A stretch of DNA of 64,000 nucleotides from Lancefieldella rimae ATCC 49626 (lineage in GTDB: Bacteria; Actinomycetota; Coriobacteriia; Coriobacteriales; Atopobiaceae): positions 124,001-188,000 of the forward strand of contig NZ_ACFE01000004.1 in assembly GCF_000174015.1 (NCBI RefSeq), in the 5' to 3' direction. The position numbers and the translations under genes are program-made. This document shows, one piece after another, positions 1 through 9,276 of the stretch (within the stretch, counting starts at the first letter, position 1; each line of letters opens with the position of its first letter). Under the pieces are notes generated by a model that saw only the letters and a program-made list of their open reading frames with translations, did no database searches and was not told the origin of the DNA.

Positions 1-321
1 AGCCAACTGCGGAGACGAAGTCGTTAAATCAATCATCCAGGCCCCACGTTTACTTGCACGAAGAATGCCATCGGAAGAGAGATAAACATCCTCAACATCG
101 CTCGGATATCCAACCATAGTAAAAATCACATCGGCATTGGTAACGGCATTAACAACACCATCAGCCCAATGAGCCCCCTTGGCGAGAAGTCCCTCAGCCT
201 TAGATTGCGTTCTTGTGTACACCGTAACGTCGTACCCGGCATCAAGAATATGCTCCGCAATGGGCACGCCCATTATTCCTGTACCAATAAAGGCGATTTT
301 AGAACTCTTGCCTAACAACAT
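1..321 (-). CDS. NAD(P)-dependent oxidoreductase, 3-hydroxyisobutyrate dehydrogenase family (partial, C-terminus outside window)
   Basis: The 107 visible codons form the N-terminal Rossmann domain of a beta-hydroxyacid dehydrogenase (HIBADH/GarR/GlxR family). The dinucleotide-binding glycine motif FIGTGIMGVPIA lies near residues 11-22, followed by the family signature DLTTSSPQLA near the window edge. Such enzymes oxidise short hydroxyacids with NAD(P)+; the substrate cannot be read from this half. The ATG at 319-321 has GAAAGGG about 8 nt upstream on the minus strand. The reading frame is open to base 1, so the gene is cut by the window and not truncated in the genome as far as can be seen. 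Confidence 0.85.
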   Translation of the reverse strand, partial: MLLGKSSKIAFIGTGIMGVPIAEHILDAGYDVTVYTRTQSKAEGLLAKGAHWADGVVNAVTNADVIFTMVGYPSDVEDVYLSSDGILRASKRGAWMIDLTTSSPQLA

Positions 322-396
322 GTGTAAACCCTTTCATATACAAAAAACTGCTTATGGTAAATCCGTTTATTTTTACCCGCATAAAACAATTACGTA

Positions 397-1431
397 CTAT
401 TGCTTGTTACCGCGAACCTTACTTGCAATCTTATCGGCAAGAGAGAGCTTCTCGCGGCGATCGGTACCCCAAAAGACAACCGCAACCATACCGGGTCCAA
501 CATGAGAGCCAATAACTGGGCCAACGGTACTCTGGATGATGGTGATACCCTCACAGCCTTTCTCTTTTCTCAGCTGTGCCTCAACCCACTCGGCATCTTT
601 CTTTGCGTCTGCCGAGACGATAGCCACAGGAAGCGAGAGATCGTATGAGTAGTTATCACGAAAGTCCTGGATAATAGCGCGGAGCGCTTTTTTGCGACCG
701 CGACAAATACTCTTGAGCGAGAGTGCTCCAGCAGCATCGTAGGATATCTCAGGTTTGACATCCAGCTTGCCACCAATATTTGCCGCAGCAGGCGGGATGC
801 GACCTCCCGCTGCAAGAGCGTCAAGCGTTTCAAGCGTAAAATATCCATGCAAGAAGTAATGAGCATCGTTTGCCCACTTGGCAAGCTCATGTGCCGTGAG
901 TCCGGAATTTGCCTGATGAACCGCCTCGATAGCAAGTAATTCTGCCGCTACTGACGGAGCACCATTATCTATCACATATAACTCAAAATCCGGATATTGC
1001 TCCTTAATCATCTGAGCTGCCTGCTGAGCCGCATAAAACGACGAGGAAAGAGCCGCCGGAAAGCAGAGATACACCGTTGGTATACCGGCCTTTGCCGAAC
1101 GCTCAAAAACCTCAAAGTAATGACCAGGGGTTACCGCGGAAGTTTTATAGTGAAGCTGCTTGTTCTTGCGCATACTTTCATAGAACTCATGCGCGGAAGC
1201 ACTCTTCCAACCATCGTCGAACTTCTCGCCATCAGGTCCTGTATACGGGAACTGGATGACCTCAACTCCCAGCTGTTCTGCAACCCCTGGCGCAAAGTCT
1301 GCGGTTGAATCCACAATAATGTGGACACCACTTGGCTTGTGGTACGCCGTACTAAGCGTATGGTTTTGGTTAGCCGTAACCTGCTCGGTTGCAGAAGTTT
1401 GTACACTCGTCTCATCGACGTGTTTAGTCAT
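397..1431 (-). CDS. DegV family fatty-acid-binding protein
   Basis: 344 residues. DegV proteins (FakB in Firmicutes) hold a single fatty acid and present it to the kinase FakA for phospholipid synthesis. The N-terminal half opens with the DegV strand IIVDSTADF after a roughly 30-residue polar leader, and the C-terminal half carries GSHVGPGMVAVVF, the conserved His-Gly-Pro-Gly region of the fatty-acid site. The chosen ATG at 1429-1431 has GAGGA just upstream and overlaps the end of hpf by 8 nt, suggesting translational coupling. A longer frame reaching 1494 would overlap hpf by 70 nt and has no better ribosome site. No fakA-like kinase is in the window. A second DegV lies at 44432. Confidence 0.88.
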   Translation of the reverse strand: MTKHVDETSVQTSATEQVTANQNHTLSTAYHKPSGVHIIVDSTADFAPGVAEQLGVEVIQFPYTGPDGEKFDDGWKSASAHEFYESMRKNKQLHYKTSAVTPGHYFEVFERSAKAGIPTVYLCFPAALSSSFYAAQQAAQMIKEQYPDFELYVIDNGAPSVAAELLAIEAVHQANSGLTAHELAKWANDAHYFLHGYFTLETLDALAAGGRIPPAAANIGGKLDVKPEISYDAAGALSLKSICRGRKKALRAIIQDFRDNYSYDLSLPVAIVSADAKKDAEWVEAQLRKEKGCEGITIIQSTVGPVIGSHVGPGMVAVVFWGTDRREKLSLADKIASKVRGNKQ

Positions 1432-2011
1432 TCTGTTCCTCAATCCTTGGTTTAATGATGCCGTATCCACCGTTCTTACGATGGTAAATAACATTCGTCA
1501 AACCTGTTGTAGAGTTCACAAAAACGTAAAAATCATGGCCGAGAAGATCTGTCTGAACGAGTGCTTCCTCTTCTGTCATAGGCAACAGATCAATGTACTT
1601 CTCACGTACAAGCTGATCATCAAGATCTTCAGCCGGTGTTTCAATGAGGTTGGCCAGCTCTTCTTGAGACAGCGCACGTCCACGCGTATTTTGGGCATGA
1701 TGGTGCTTATCAACAATGCGCGTCTTATACTTGCGAAGCTGACGCGTAACCTTTTCTGCGGCCTCATCAATGGCACCATACATATCATCGCCACTTGAAA
1801 CCACACGTACAACGCTGTTTCTCACAAATACCGTTACCTCAACCGACTTACGTTCAAGATTTGAGGGGTTTTTATCCACACGAAGTACAACGTCACACGT
1901 CATAGGTTGGATATCAAAAACCTTTAATGCGTCACCAATTTTTTCTTCAACATGAGAACGCAGTGCATCAGAAACCGTTACCTTGCGCCCGGAGATTTTG
2001 ATATCGACCAT
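1424..2011 (-). CDS. hpf: Ribosome hibernation promoting factor, long form
   Basis: 195 residues, the length of long HPF. The N-terminal domain (about residues 1-100, starting MVDIKISGRKVTVSDALR) is the S30AE/RaiA fold that binds the 30S decoding region. The C-terminal domain (about 130-190), with DFYVFVNSTTG and YHRKNGGYGIIKP, is the dimerisation domain that joins two 70S ribosomes into a 100S dimer. A strong AGGAGG sits 5 nt before the ATG. A perfect 9-bp inverted repeat lies 26-46 nt upstream of the start (2037-2057), so control at the promoter or leader is plausible. Upstream is a 640-nt gene-free stretch; downstream degV is coupled by overlap. Confidence 0.95.
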   Translation of the reverse strand: MVDIKISGRKVTVSDALRSHVEEKIGDALKVFDIQPMTCDVVLRVDKNPSNLERKSVEVTVFVRNSVVRVVSSGDDMYGAIDEAAEKVTRQLRKYKTRIVDKHHHAQNTRGRALSQEELANLIETPAEDLDDQLVREKYIDLLPMTEEEALVQTDLLGHDFYVFVNSTTGLTNVIYHRKNGGYGIIKPRIEEQND

Positions 2012-2649
2012 TCGGACCTCCTATCGATGACAAACGCAATCTTTGATACAAAGATTGTTGCTCATTTGATACCCATTAGTACCCCAGATGTGTCCGTAGA
2101 TACCAAAATAACGGTAAACGGAAGAGGATATTCGGCAGACGTCTTTTGTTAATGCTCTTATACCTGCCACATCGGTACACGTTTTTCCGTATGCTCACAA
2201 CACTCATATAGCGTTTTGTATCAGAAAATAAAGTGCCTTTCCAGCTGACCTGGTATTTGACCCCACACTCGCGCACTGGAGCGTTTGCTCAAGAGTTTGC
2301 TCAAGAAACACTATCACTCAAAGCTCTCTCGTCTGTGAGACTACCTGTCTCAAATATATCAGACGGTGCGACTTACTTCTAGGACGAGCCATGCTCGTTT
2401 GGAACCGCTCTTGGGTTTCAAACTTACGTGGATCCTTTTGACCTCGTCTGCCTTGGACTAAAGCGGACACCTGCGCATTTACGTCGTTTGTGTATTTACA
2501 CATCCCTGCAATCACACATTCTCGTCTGCTCGCAACCACAGACCTGGAAAGGCTCTTTAAGTATACCCTTTGCGCACCAAGCATCTCTCGCTAAATACGT
2601 GCAGATATCCCCTCATACACGCCCGCAGGTTGACCGAATACCTTACGTT
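2012..2649. other. 640-nt gene-free region between comF and hpf
   Basis: No frame here looks like a protein: the two longest open frames (2318-2584 minus and 2428-2730 plus) have shadow-like composition and no ribosome site I trust. I looked for the conserved cores of tmRNA (tag ending in ALAA), RNase P RNA (GAGGAAAGUCC) and a T-box and saw none. It holds a small stem (ACGAG/CTCGT around 2384-2397), a direct repeat GTTTGCTCAAGA at about 2284-2307, and the palindrome before hpf. It may contain the hpf promoter and an unrecognised structured RNA. Confidence 0.4.
2037..2057. promoter_or_regulatory. Perfect inverted repeat upstream of hpf
   Basis: CAATCTTTG and CAAAGATTG form a perfect 9-bp inverted repeat with a 3-nt spacer (ATA), just upstream of the hpf ribosome site. 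It could be a dimeric regulator operator or a short leader hairpin. There is no T-run after it, so a terminator is unlikely. The function is inferred only. Confidence 0.45.
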
Positions 2650-3399
2650 TCACCAAACGCGCGCAAGTGCCCCAACCGTTACCGATTGCGCACCGTGAGC
2701 CAACAAAACACGAGCTGCCTCCCTCGTTGATGAGCCTGTTGTAATGACATCGTCAAGCAGCAGCAAACAGGCGCCTTCCACATCAGAAACTGAAGTTATC
2801 GTTCCGCGTAAATTTGCAGCGCGATCATGCGCATTGAGAGTTCGCTGATCTTGTGCGGCCGGGCGTGCAAGTACGTCAATGAGCGGCAGCTGTGATTGTT
2901 GGCAAAATGCCTGAGATACCAAGTGCATATGGTCAAAGCCGCGGCGGATAAACGCCTTTTTCGTAGCGGGTACAAAGCATACTCCGTCAATAGTTCCTGC
3001 ATCCCATCGAGGCAGACCGTCACGAGCTTCCCACTGCGCCGCCTCCTCCAATGCAGTCAATATTGCGGCAGCCACAACAGGCGCAAGCCTGAGTTCATGA
3101 GCATCTTTGAGATTGGTTACAATGCGCGCAGGAGGTCCTTTAAACCCCATCGCACAAACGGTACTTCTACTCTCCCATACCACATGAGGTTCTTTTCTGG
3201 TTATACACTCCGAACAGACAAGAGAGCCAAACGGAGCGCCGCAATTTGGACAGGCCCACCTTTGTTCAATCCACGGAAGCTTGGAGATGCATTCTTTACA
3301 GAGAAGCTCCCCGGGCATGTCACACGCCACACAACGCGTTTGCCACAAAAGCTCGGATACGCCATCAGAAACGTAATGGAACACCGGAATTAAAGACAT
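2650..3399 (-). CDS. ComF family phosphoribosyltransferase-like protein
   Basis: 249 residues. An N-terminal zinc-ribbon-like cluster (CVACDMPGELLC followed by CPNCGAPFGSLVCSEC) precedes a phosphoribosyltransferase fold with the PRPP loop LLLLDDVITTGSS near the C-terminus. ComF proteins are needed for inward movement of single-stranded DNA in natural transformation in Gram-positives and Haemophilus; a helicase partner (ComFA) is not visible here. Start ATG 3397-3399 is preceded by GGGGGTTGGT; an upstream TTG at 3510 is less likely. The ribosome site lies in a hairpin (3404-3422). ComF next to hpf is a common arrangement. If the iterated GCGAGAAG word is an uptake signal, this is the one competence-type gene in view. 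Confidence 0.88.
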   Translation of the reverse strand: MSLIPVFHYVSDGVSELLWQTRCVACDMPGELLCKECISKLPWIEQRWACPNCGAPFGSLVCSECITRKEPHVVWESRSTVCAMGFKGPPARIVTNLKDAHELRLAPVVAAAILTALEEAAQWEARDGLPRWDAGTIDGVCFVPATKKAFIRRGFDHMHLVSQAFCQQSQLPLIDVLARPAAQDQRTLNAHDRAANLRGTITSVSDVEGACLLLLDDVITTGSSTREAARVLLAHGAQSVTVGALARVW

Positions 3400-3403
3400 A
3401 CCA

Positions 3404-3422
3404 ACCCCCGTATACTGGGGGT
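3404..3422 (-). promoter_or_regulatory. Hairpin that would mask the comF ribosome binding site
   Basis: On the comF mRNA, ACCCCC (3422-3417) can pair with GGGGGU (3409-3404) across a 7-nt loop. The 3' arm is the only Shine-Dalgarno-like sequence, four bases before the AUG. A six-pair, five-G:C stem there would block initiation unless opened. It lacks the T-run of a minus-strand terminator. Confidence 0.45.
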
Positions 3423-3543
3423 CTTTTCTTGTAAGCACTATAGCATAACGACCTTGCTCAAAATCCCAAGACAGCACTGAGGAAGCATCCGGCACATTTG
3501 ATATGCACAACTATGCCAAGACTAAGCTGCGACACGGCCGCTT

Positions 3544-4578
3544 CTACGCCGTCAGCACAACCATTCCTAAGATAAGCCCGAACCCAATGAAATCGGTCAC
3601 GCTAAAGGAAGTCCCCAGAACAATAACGGTCGTAATCGTAGCCATTACCGGCTCAATGGTTCCAAGGAGCACCGCACGCATGGAGCCCGCATCCTGAACG
3701 CCTTGTAGATATAGTCCGTATGCAAAAAAAGTGCCGACGGTAATACCAACAACCACAAGAATCCAACCAAAAGAATCAAGCGGCGGCATATGGTTCCACG
3801 GTTGATATACAACGGCAAGACACACTGAAGAAAACAAGAACGCAATCCCGTTAAAGACAAAGTTGCCCCACTGTTCCATAAGTTTTTTAGGCAGAATCGA
3901 CAGCGAAGTTTGTGCACAGGCACACAGAGCTCCCCAAAATACGCCGCGCAAAGGTAAACGTAAGCTTGAAAGATCTCCGCCCGTAACCAGCAGATAAGTG
4001 CCGATAAGAGCCATGGCAATCCCAAGCACTTCTCGCTTACGAGGCCCCCTGCGTGCCTTAAAACATACAAAGAATAAGACCCCAAGCATGCCGAGTGCCT
4101 GCATGATAGTTGCCGTGGCTGAATTTGTAGCATCAACCGCATATATGTAGGCAATCTGGGAAAAAAGAATTGCCGTAAAACTTACTGCAAAGATCTTACC
4201 CAAAGCCTGTCTGTCATGTATCGCCTGCGTCAGACGTTTGCGATCAACAACAGTCGCTGCTCCTAAAAAGAGTAATGCCGAGAAGAACTCACGTACGTCA
4301 ATGAGCCAAAGCGGTTCAACGTGATACACGTCCAGCAGATATTTTGCGGCCGTACCAAAAGCTCCCCATGCCGCGCCTCCAATAAGCACACACAGCATAC
4401 CTCGGTGAATGCGCGCCTTATGTCTATCCGATACAAGGCCAATGGAAGCCTCAGCTGCCTCCTGTTCAAACGTTTGGGCGTCCTCAGAGGTCTCTTGCAC
4501 CACGCGCTCTGAAGTCGCGCCAGATTGAGGAGACATATGGGACCAAGAAGACGAATCTGATGGAGAGGGACAAGTCAT
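3544..4578 (-). CDS. DMT superfamily transporter with two EamA domains
   Basis: 344 residues. After a polar N-terminal stretch of about 60 residues there are roughly ten membrane segments in two EamA repeats, beginning LIGGAAWGAFGTAAKYLL and, for the second repeat, GVFWGALCACAQTSLSIL. The family exports or imports small metabolites; the substrate cannot be told. The start is uncertain: the ATG at 4576-4578 lacks a clear ribosome site, and a methionine just before the first membrane helix is preceded by CGAGG, so the cytoplasmic leader may be annotated too long. It lies 145 nt upstream of comF in the same direction. Confidence 0.82.
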   Translation of the reverse strand: MTCPSPSDSSSWSHMSPQSGATSERVVQETSEDAQTFEQEAAEASIGLVSDRHKARIHRGMLCVLIGGAAWGAFGTAAKYLLDVYHVEPLWLIDVREFFSALLFLGAATVVDRKRLTQAIHDRQALGKIFAVSFTAILFSQIAYIYAVDATNSATATIMQALGMLGVLFFVCFKARRGPRKREVLGIAMALIGTYLLVTGGDLSSLRLPLRGVFWGALCACAQTSLSILPKKLMEQWGNFVFNGIAFLFSSVCLAVVYQPWNHMPPLDSFGWILVVVGITVGTFFAYGLYLQGVQDAGSMRAVLLGTIEPVMATITTVIVLGTSFSVTDFIGFGLILGMVVLTA

Positions 4579-4719
4579 AGAGATATAAATCTTTCGTTAC
4601 AAATGGCGCACAAGCCATACTATCGTGTGCCAAACAGGTACAGTTAAACATATAGGTAACCATACACGACTCAACCTATGTAATACGCGAGAATCACGCG
4701 AGAATTCGAGGAGCGTTCC

Positions 4720-7647
4720 ATGACAATAGATACATCACAAAAACTCCACGTCAATGACCATATCGGTGACTTCGTTGTTACAAGCATCGAAAAGTTACCT
4801 GAGATATCCGGAACCGCGTTTGTCTTTTCCCACGTGCCCTCAGGGGCTCGCTTGCTCTGGCTTGCCAACGATGATGAAAACCGCTCATTTGCCATCGGCT
4901 TTAAGACGCCTCCTCAAAACGACACCGGCGTCTTTCATATTCTTGAGCACTCCGTACTGTGCGGATCAAAAGCCTACCCGGTTAAAGAGCCATTTGTAAA
5001 CCTGCTGAAGACTTCCATGCAGACGTTCTTAAATGCCATGACGTTTCCTGATAAGACAGTCTATCCCGTTGCCTCAACAAACATTACCGATCTTGAAAAC
5101 CTTATGAGTGTTTACCTCGACGCGGTTCTCCATCCTGCAATCTATCAGCGTAAACGTATTTTTGAACAAGAGGGTTGGCATCTTGAGGCAGACGACGAAG
5201 GGGTCTTGTCCTACAACGGCGTTGTCTTTAATGAAATGAAAGGCGCCCTGTCAGATCCCGACCGCGCGCTCTATAGCCACATCAGCGCCCGACTCTTTCC
5301 CGATACCGCATACGGAAAAGAATCGGGCGGGATGCCACGCGCCATCCCTCAGCTCACGTACGAGGAGTTTCTTGATACACACGCACGTCACTACACTCTT
5401 TCAAACAGCTATACCATTCTCTATGGAGACCTTGACATCGCGCGCGAACTGTCCGTTATTAGCACACATTTTGCAGGTGCCGAGAAGCGCAATGCTGCTG
5501 CACCCAACCCTCTCCACGCACAAACGCCCGTCTCGCCGGAGCCTGCCAAATTTGAAATGGCAACCACACCCGACAACTCTGCCATAGGCCTTGGGTATGT
5601 TTTGGGAAGCGCAGATCAACGCACGCGCATGCTTGCCGCCGACATTCTCTTTGATACCCTCATGGGCTCTAATGAGGCTCCTCTTAAACGTGCCATACTC
5701 GACACAAACCTTGCCGACGATTTCAGCTACTACTTATCCGACGGCCTTCTTCAACCCTTCTTGTTCCTTGAGATCAAAGGCCTCCGCAGCCAAGAGGCTC
5801 CGCAGAGCTTCCGCACACTTGTCGAGAATACCTGCGCAGAAATTGCAGCTGCTGGCATCCCGTATGCCAAACTTGAAGCGTCCGTCGCGCAAGCCGAGTT
5901 TAATCTGCGTGAACACGACCTACCTTTCTCCGACGGCATCGAATATACGCAAAAATCGCTTGAAAGCTGGCTTTATGACGATGCTCGTCCATACGATTAC
6001 ATCAAGTATGAGGATGCCCTGACAGAAGTTAAAAAAATGCTTGCCGGTTCTGGGTGCCCCGGAGGAGCTTTTGAAACGCTACTCCTTGAACTTGTCTGCC
6101 ACAACTCCCACCGTGCCCAAGTCGAGCTTGTACCAACAGAAAAGGAGCAGGTGGATGAAGAAGTAGCGGAACTCAAACGGCTTCGCCAGCAGATGGATGC
6201 AAACGACATCGAGCGCATCCGCGAAGAGGTCAAAGAGCTTCGCAAAGAGCAGGAAACACCTGACGATCCTAGCGATATTGCAAAGCTTCCGTTTCTCTCG
6301 CTCTCTGATATTGGGCCCGCAAAACCGCAACCACAGCCGATTGTGGTAGAGGCGCCGCTCCCCTGTCTTGCCCATGAGCTTGATACCCATGGTATTGACT
6401 ATGCCTATCACTACTTTGATCTCACACACGCCGTTTCCTACGATGAACTTCCTCTCGTAGGAATTCTCTCCGATGTGCTCGGTAAGCTTGATACCGTTCA
6501 ACATTCAGCTTCTGACCTGGACACTCTTATTGAAGCAAATCTAGGAGCGCTTGCATTTTTTACCGAAGTTTATTCGAAGGATCGCACCGACTTTGCACAG
6601 CCGGTACTTGTTGTTGGCGCCTCCGCTTTGACAGATCACACACAGCAGCTTGCGTCCATCCCCGCCGAAATATGGAGCAGTACAAACTTTACCGACCTCA
6701 CGCGCCTAAAAGACATCCTTACGCAACGACGCATAGGTCTTGAACAGTATTTTATAAGTTCCGGACACGCCGCCGCAATCAACCGCACACTCACTTCTTA
6801 CGCCGCCTCAGCGGAGGTTACCGACATGCTCGGAGGTATCTCGTTCTATTGCTACCTCAAGGATCTGCTCGCCCACTGGGACGAACGTGCACAAACCCTT
6901 CCCGCACAACTTGCCGATCTTAGTGCACGCATCTTTTGCGCCAATGCGGTCACGGTCAGCTTTACCGGATCGGCAGCAAGTCGCGAGAAGTTCTGGCAAA
7001 CCGCAGGAACTCTCGGACTTCCCACACAACCCGCGCACGACCACACGCTTATTGTGCCCGCACCGGCACTCAAGCGAGAGGGCTTCACTATCCCCTCAAA
7101 CGTCAGCTATGTGGGCTTTGGATTTTCCAACGCGCGCGATGGACAACGTGAAACCGCCGGCGCATGGCAGGTTGCAAGCCGCGCCATCACCCTCGATTAT
7201 CTCTGGAATGAAGTGCGTGTTAAAGGCGGGGCGTATGGTGTTGGCTTCAGGCCTTCTCTTATGGGTCTTGACTCGTTCTTCTCGTATAGAGATCCATCCG
7301 TGGATGCCACTCTTAATCGCTACCTTGGCACCAATGAGTGGCTCTCACAGTGGACTCCTGACAAAAATGAGCTTGAGGGCTATATAGTTGCCTCGGTTGC
7401 AACCGTTGACGCTCCTGTTCGCCCTCGTGCCCTCGCACGTCGTCAGGATATCGAGCGCTTCAACGACCGTCCTCAAAACCGCCTCGATCAGCTCCGTGAG
7501 CAAATGTTGCATACCGATGCCAAAAGCTGTCAATCTCTTGGTCAGTCGCTTCCAACGAACGCTACCGACAAGTCCATAGTGGTTTTTGGTCCGCGAGAAG
7601 CGCTTGAAGCGTCGGAGCTTGACCTTGAAATTATCGATTTGATGTAG
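4720..7647 (+). CDS. M16C family zinc metalloprotease (presequence-protease/insulinase type)
   Basis: 975 residues, the full length of the M16C (PreP/Cym1) subfamily, in which one chain makes both halves of a clam-shell chamber that degrades peptides. The inverted zinc motif HILEH is at 73-77, with the distal ligand Glu in NEMKGA near 172. A charged coiled linker sits near 480-510 and the C-terminal half carries KGGAYGVGF, matching the conserved Arg/Tyr region. No signal peptide is visible, so it is probably cytoplasmic peptide clearance. GAGGAG precedes the ATG by about 8 nt. It stands alone, divergent from the EamA gene and closed by a strong hairpin at 7674. Confidence 0.92.
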   Translation: MTIDTSQKLHVNDHIGDFVVTSIEKLPEISGTAFVFSHVPSGARLLWLANDDENRSFAIGFKTPPQNDTGVFHILEHSVLCGSKAYPVKEPFVNLLKTSMQTFLNAMTFPDKTVYPVASTNITDLENLMSVYLDAVLHPAIYQRKRIFEQEGWHLEADDEGVLSYNGVVFNEMKGALSDPDRALYSHISARLFPDTAYGKESGGMPRAIPQLTYEEFLDTHARHYTLSNSYTILYGDLDIARELSVISTHFAGAEKRNAAAPNPLHAQTPVSPEPAKFEMATTPDNSAIGLGYVLGSADQRTRMLAADILFDTLMGSNEAPLKRAILDTNLADDFSYYLSDGLLQPFLFLEIKGLRSQEAPQSFRTLVENTCAEIAAAGIPYAKLEASVAQAEFNLREHDLPFSDGIEYTQKSLESWLYDDARPYDYIKYEDALTEVKKMLAGSGCPGGAFETLLLELVCHNSHRAQVELVPTEKEQVDEEVAELKRLRQQMDANDIERIREEVKELRKEQETPDDPSDIAKLPFLSLSDIGPAKPQPQPIVVEAPLPCLAHELDTHGIDYAYHYFDLTHAVSYDELPLVGILSDVLGKLDTVQHSASDLDTLIEANLGALAFFTEVYSKDRTDFAQPVLVVGASALTDHTQQLASIPAEIWSSTNFTDLTRLKDILTQRRIGLEQYFISSGHAAAINRTLTSYAASAEVTDMLGGISFYCYLKDLLAHWDERAQTLPAQLADLSARIFCANAVTVSFTGSAASREKFWQTAGTLGLPTQPAHDHTLIVPAPALKREGFTIPSNVSYVGFGFSNARDGQRETAGAWQVASRAITLDYLWNEVRVKGGAYGVGFRPSLMGLDSFFSYRDPSVDATLNRYLGTNEWLSQWTPDKNELEGYIVASVATVDAPVRPRALARRQDIERFNDRPQNRLDQLREQMLHTDAKSCQSLGQSLPTNATDKSIVVFGPREALEASELDLEIIDLM

Positions 7648-7667
7648 TTTGTCAGATTGTTTACGTG

Positions 7668-7700
7668 AAAAAACCTCCCGTTATAAAACGAGAGGCTTTT
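7668..7700. terminator. Bidirectional rho-independent terminator
   Basis: CCTCCCGTT (7674-7682) pairs with AACGAGAGG (7687-7695), with one C/A mismatch and a 4-nt loop. It is followed by CTTTT on the plus strand and preceded by six A's (7668-7673) that give a T-run on the minus strand. It sits between the convergent metalloprotease and LPXTG protein genes and can serve both. Confidence 0.85.
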
Positions 7701-7726
7701 GTACCTTACATATGGCCGCTTAACTC

Positions 7727-9238
7727 TTAATCACGAAAGTGTTTAGCTTTATATGTGCGCACTGCAGAGGCACCGACAAACGCTGTGCCAAGCAGAGTAG
7801 CAGCACCGATGCCAAGTGCGCTGGCATCGCCTGTTTCAGGCAGGGTCTGTGCGTTCTTCTTATGAGCGCTCTTTTTGCCCGCCTTTTTCTTAACTTTTAC
7901 TTCTTTTTTCTGCGAATCTTTAGCGGGCTGAGTCTGTGGGGTTGCCTCTTTTTCAGCAGACTGCCTGAGCATATGAAGATTTACCTCGGCAGCAAGTTTG
8001 TCGGAATCTGCCTGATCAGCTTTTGCTTTTGCATCATCATAAGCAGCTTTCTTTTTGGAAAGAGCTTCATCCGCTTGCTGAGCAGCATCGACGGCGCTCC
8101 TCAGACGCTGGATATACTGATTGAGATGGGTAAATTCGGCATCGGTTATATTGGGGGTGTCTGTACCCTTATAGTCAAGCGCTTGCGCACGCGTATTGGT
8201 ATCGCGAGCGGAGCGCAGGCGAGCTTTTGCGGCAGTAAGACGTGCGGGAGCATCGGCAGCATTCTGCTGTGCGTCTGCAAGTGCAGTCTGCGCCTTTGCA
8301 AGCTCCTTTGACGCCGCGTCCGCTGCAGCACGCTTGTCAAGCACCTCCTGCCAGATACCTAGGTGCTCATCATAGTCATCACGGAGTTCCTCGTACTTCT
8401 CCTGAGCGGAAGCAGATTTTGCAGCGGCGTCATCAGCCTCAAGCGTTGCCTTATCCAGATTCTTTCGAGCGGTTTCCTCTACAGCACGGGCTTTATTCAG
8501 TGCTTCCTGGGCGGCTGGGCGGTCCTCAGGAGCTGCGTCTCTTAAAGCCTGTTCCTTAGCGGCAAGATCGGCTCCGGCTGCAACGGCTGCTTTATGAGTG
8601 GCCGTAAGCTTCTCCTGCGCTTTCTGTACAGCTACTTCAGCATCGTCGAACTTCTTCTTGGCATCGTCCATCTTTGCCTTATCCTGCGCAACGACTGCCT
8701 CAGTCACACCAGCATACGCAGCGTTTTTCTCGGCTGTTTTGAGCTTGCTTTTTGCATCGGCATCTTTAGCGGTTGCACCGGTAACGTTCTTCTGAGCATC
8801 AGCGATGTTCTTGGCTGCATTATCAACGTCAGCCTGTGCTGTATCAACCGCAGACTTTGCAGCATCCTCAGCAGCCTGTGCGTCTGATTTTGCCTTATCA
8901 AAAGCACTTTGCGCGTCAGTATGAGCCGTATCTTTCGCAGCATTGGCCTTATCTGCAGCTTCCTTTGCCACATCAAATTCACTCTTTGCAGTTTCTTTTG
9001 CAGCACGAGCAGCATCCGCAGCAGCGGTTGCTTCAGCGACTTGCTTCTCGGCCTCAGGAATGGTAGTGGGTCTACCATTTGTGCTCTTGGCTTCAGTGGC
9101 CAGAAGACCACTTGTCAAAGCTTCTTGAGTGGGCTGAGCAAATGCGGGGGCGGCACCAGCGGCCACAATGGCAGCTGTGGTAATTGCCGCAGTCACCGTG
9201 GCAATACGTTTGGGTCTTTTGACTCTTTTGACGTTCAT
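7727..9238 (-). CDS. LPXTG-anchored coiled-coil surface protein
   Basis: 503 residues. A basic N-terminus and hydrophobic stretch ending in AGAAPAFA form a Sec signal peptide (about 1-34). Roughly residues 55-430 are Ala/Lys/Asp/Glu-rich heptad coiled coil. Then comes a lysine-rich stretch (KKEVKVKKKAGKKSAHKK) and a sorting signal LPETG, a hydrophobic helix and a short charged tail (AKHFRD), as required for sortase attachment to the wall. The role is likely surface display, perhaps adhesion; nothing in the sequence fixes a ligand. ATG 9236-9238 has AGGAAGGTGA upstream; a longer frame to 9415 runs through the promoter. No sortase is in the window. Confidence 0.9.
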   Translation of the reverse strand: MNVKRVKRPKRIATVTAAITTAAIVAAGAAPAFAQPTQEALTSGLLATEAKSTNGRPTTIPEAEKQVAEATAAADAARAAKETAKSEFDVAKEAADKANAAKDTAHTDAQSAFDKAKSDAQAAEDAAKSAVDTAQADVDNAAKNIADAQKNVTGATAKDADAKSKLKTAEKNAAYAGVTEAVVAQDKAKMDDAKKKFDDAEVAVQKAQEKLTATHKAAVAAGADLAAKEQALRDAAPEDRPAAQEALNKARAVEETARKNLDKATLEADDAAAKSASAQEKYEELRDDYDEHLGIWQEVLDKRAAADAASKELAKAQTALADAQQNAADAPARLTAAKARLRSARDTNTRAQALDYKGTDTPNITDAEFTHLNQYIQRLRSAVDAAQQADEALSKKKAAYDDAKAKADQADSDKLAAEVNLHMLRQSAEKEATPQTQPAKDSQKKEVKVKKKAGKKSAHKKNAQTLPETGDASALGIGAATLLGTAFVGASAVRTYKAKHFRD

Positions 9239-9276
9239 GTCACCTTCCTGTTCACGTTCATAACCTTTTACGCAAT

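Noticed and set aside
2318-2730. Small protein genes in the hpf-comF gap
   Set aside because: Frames on both strands lack ribosome sites and protein-like composition.
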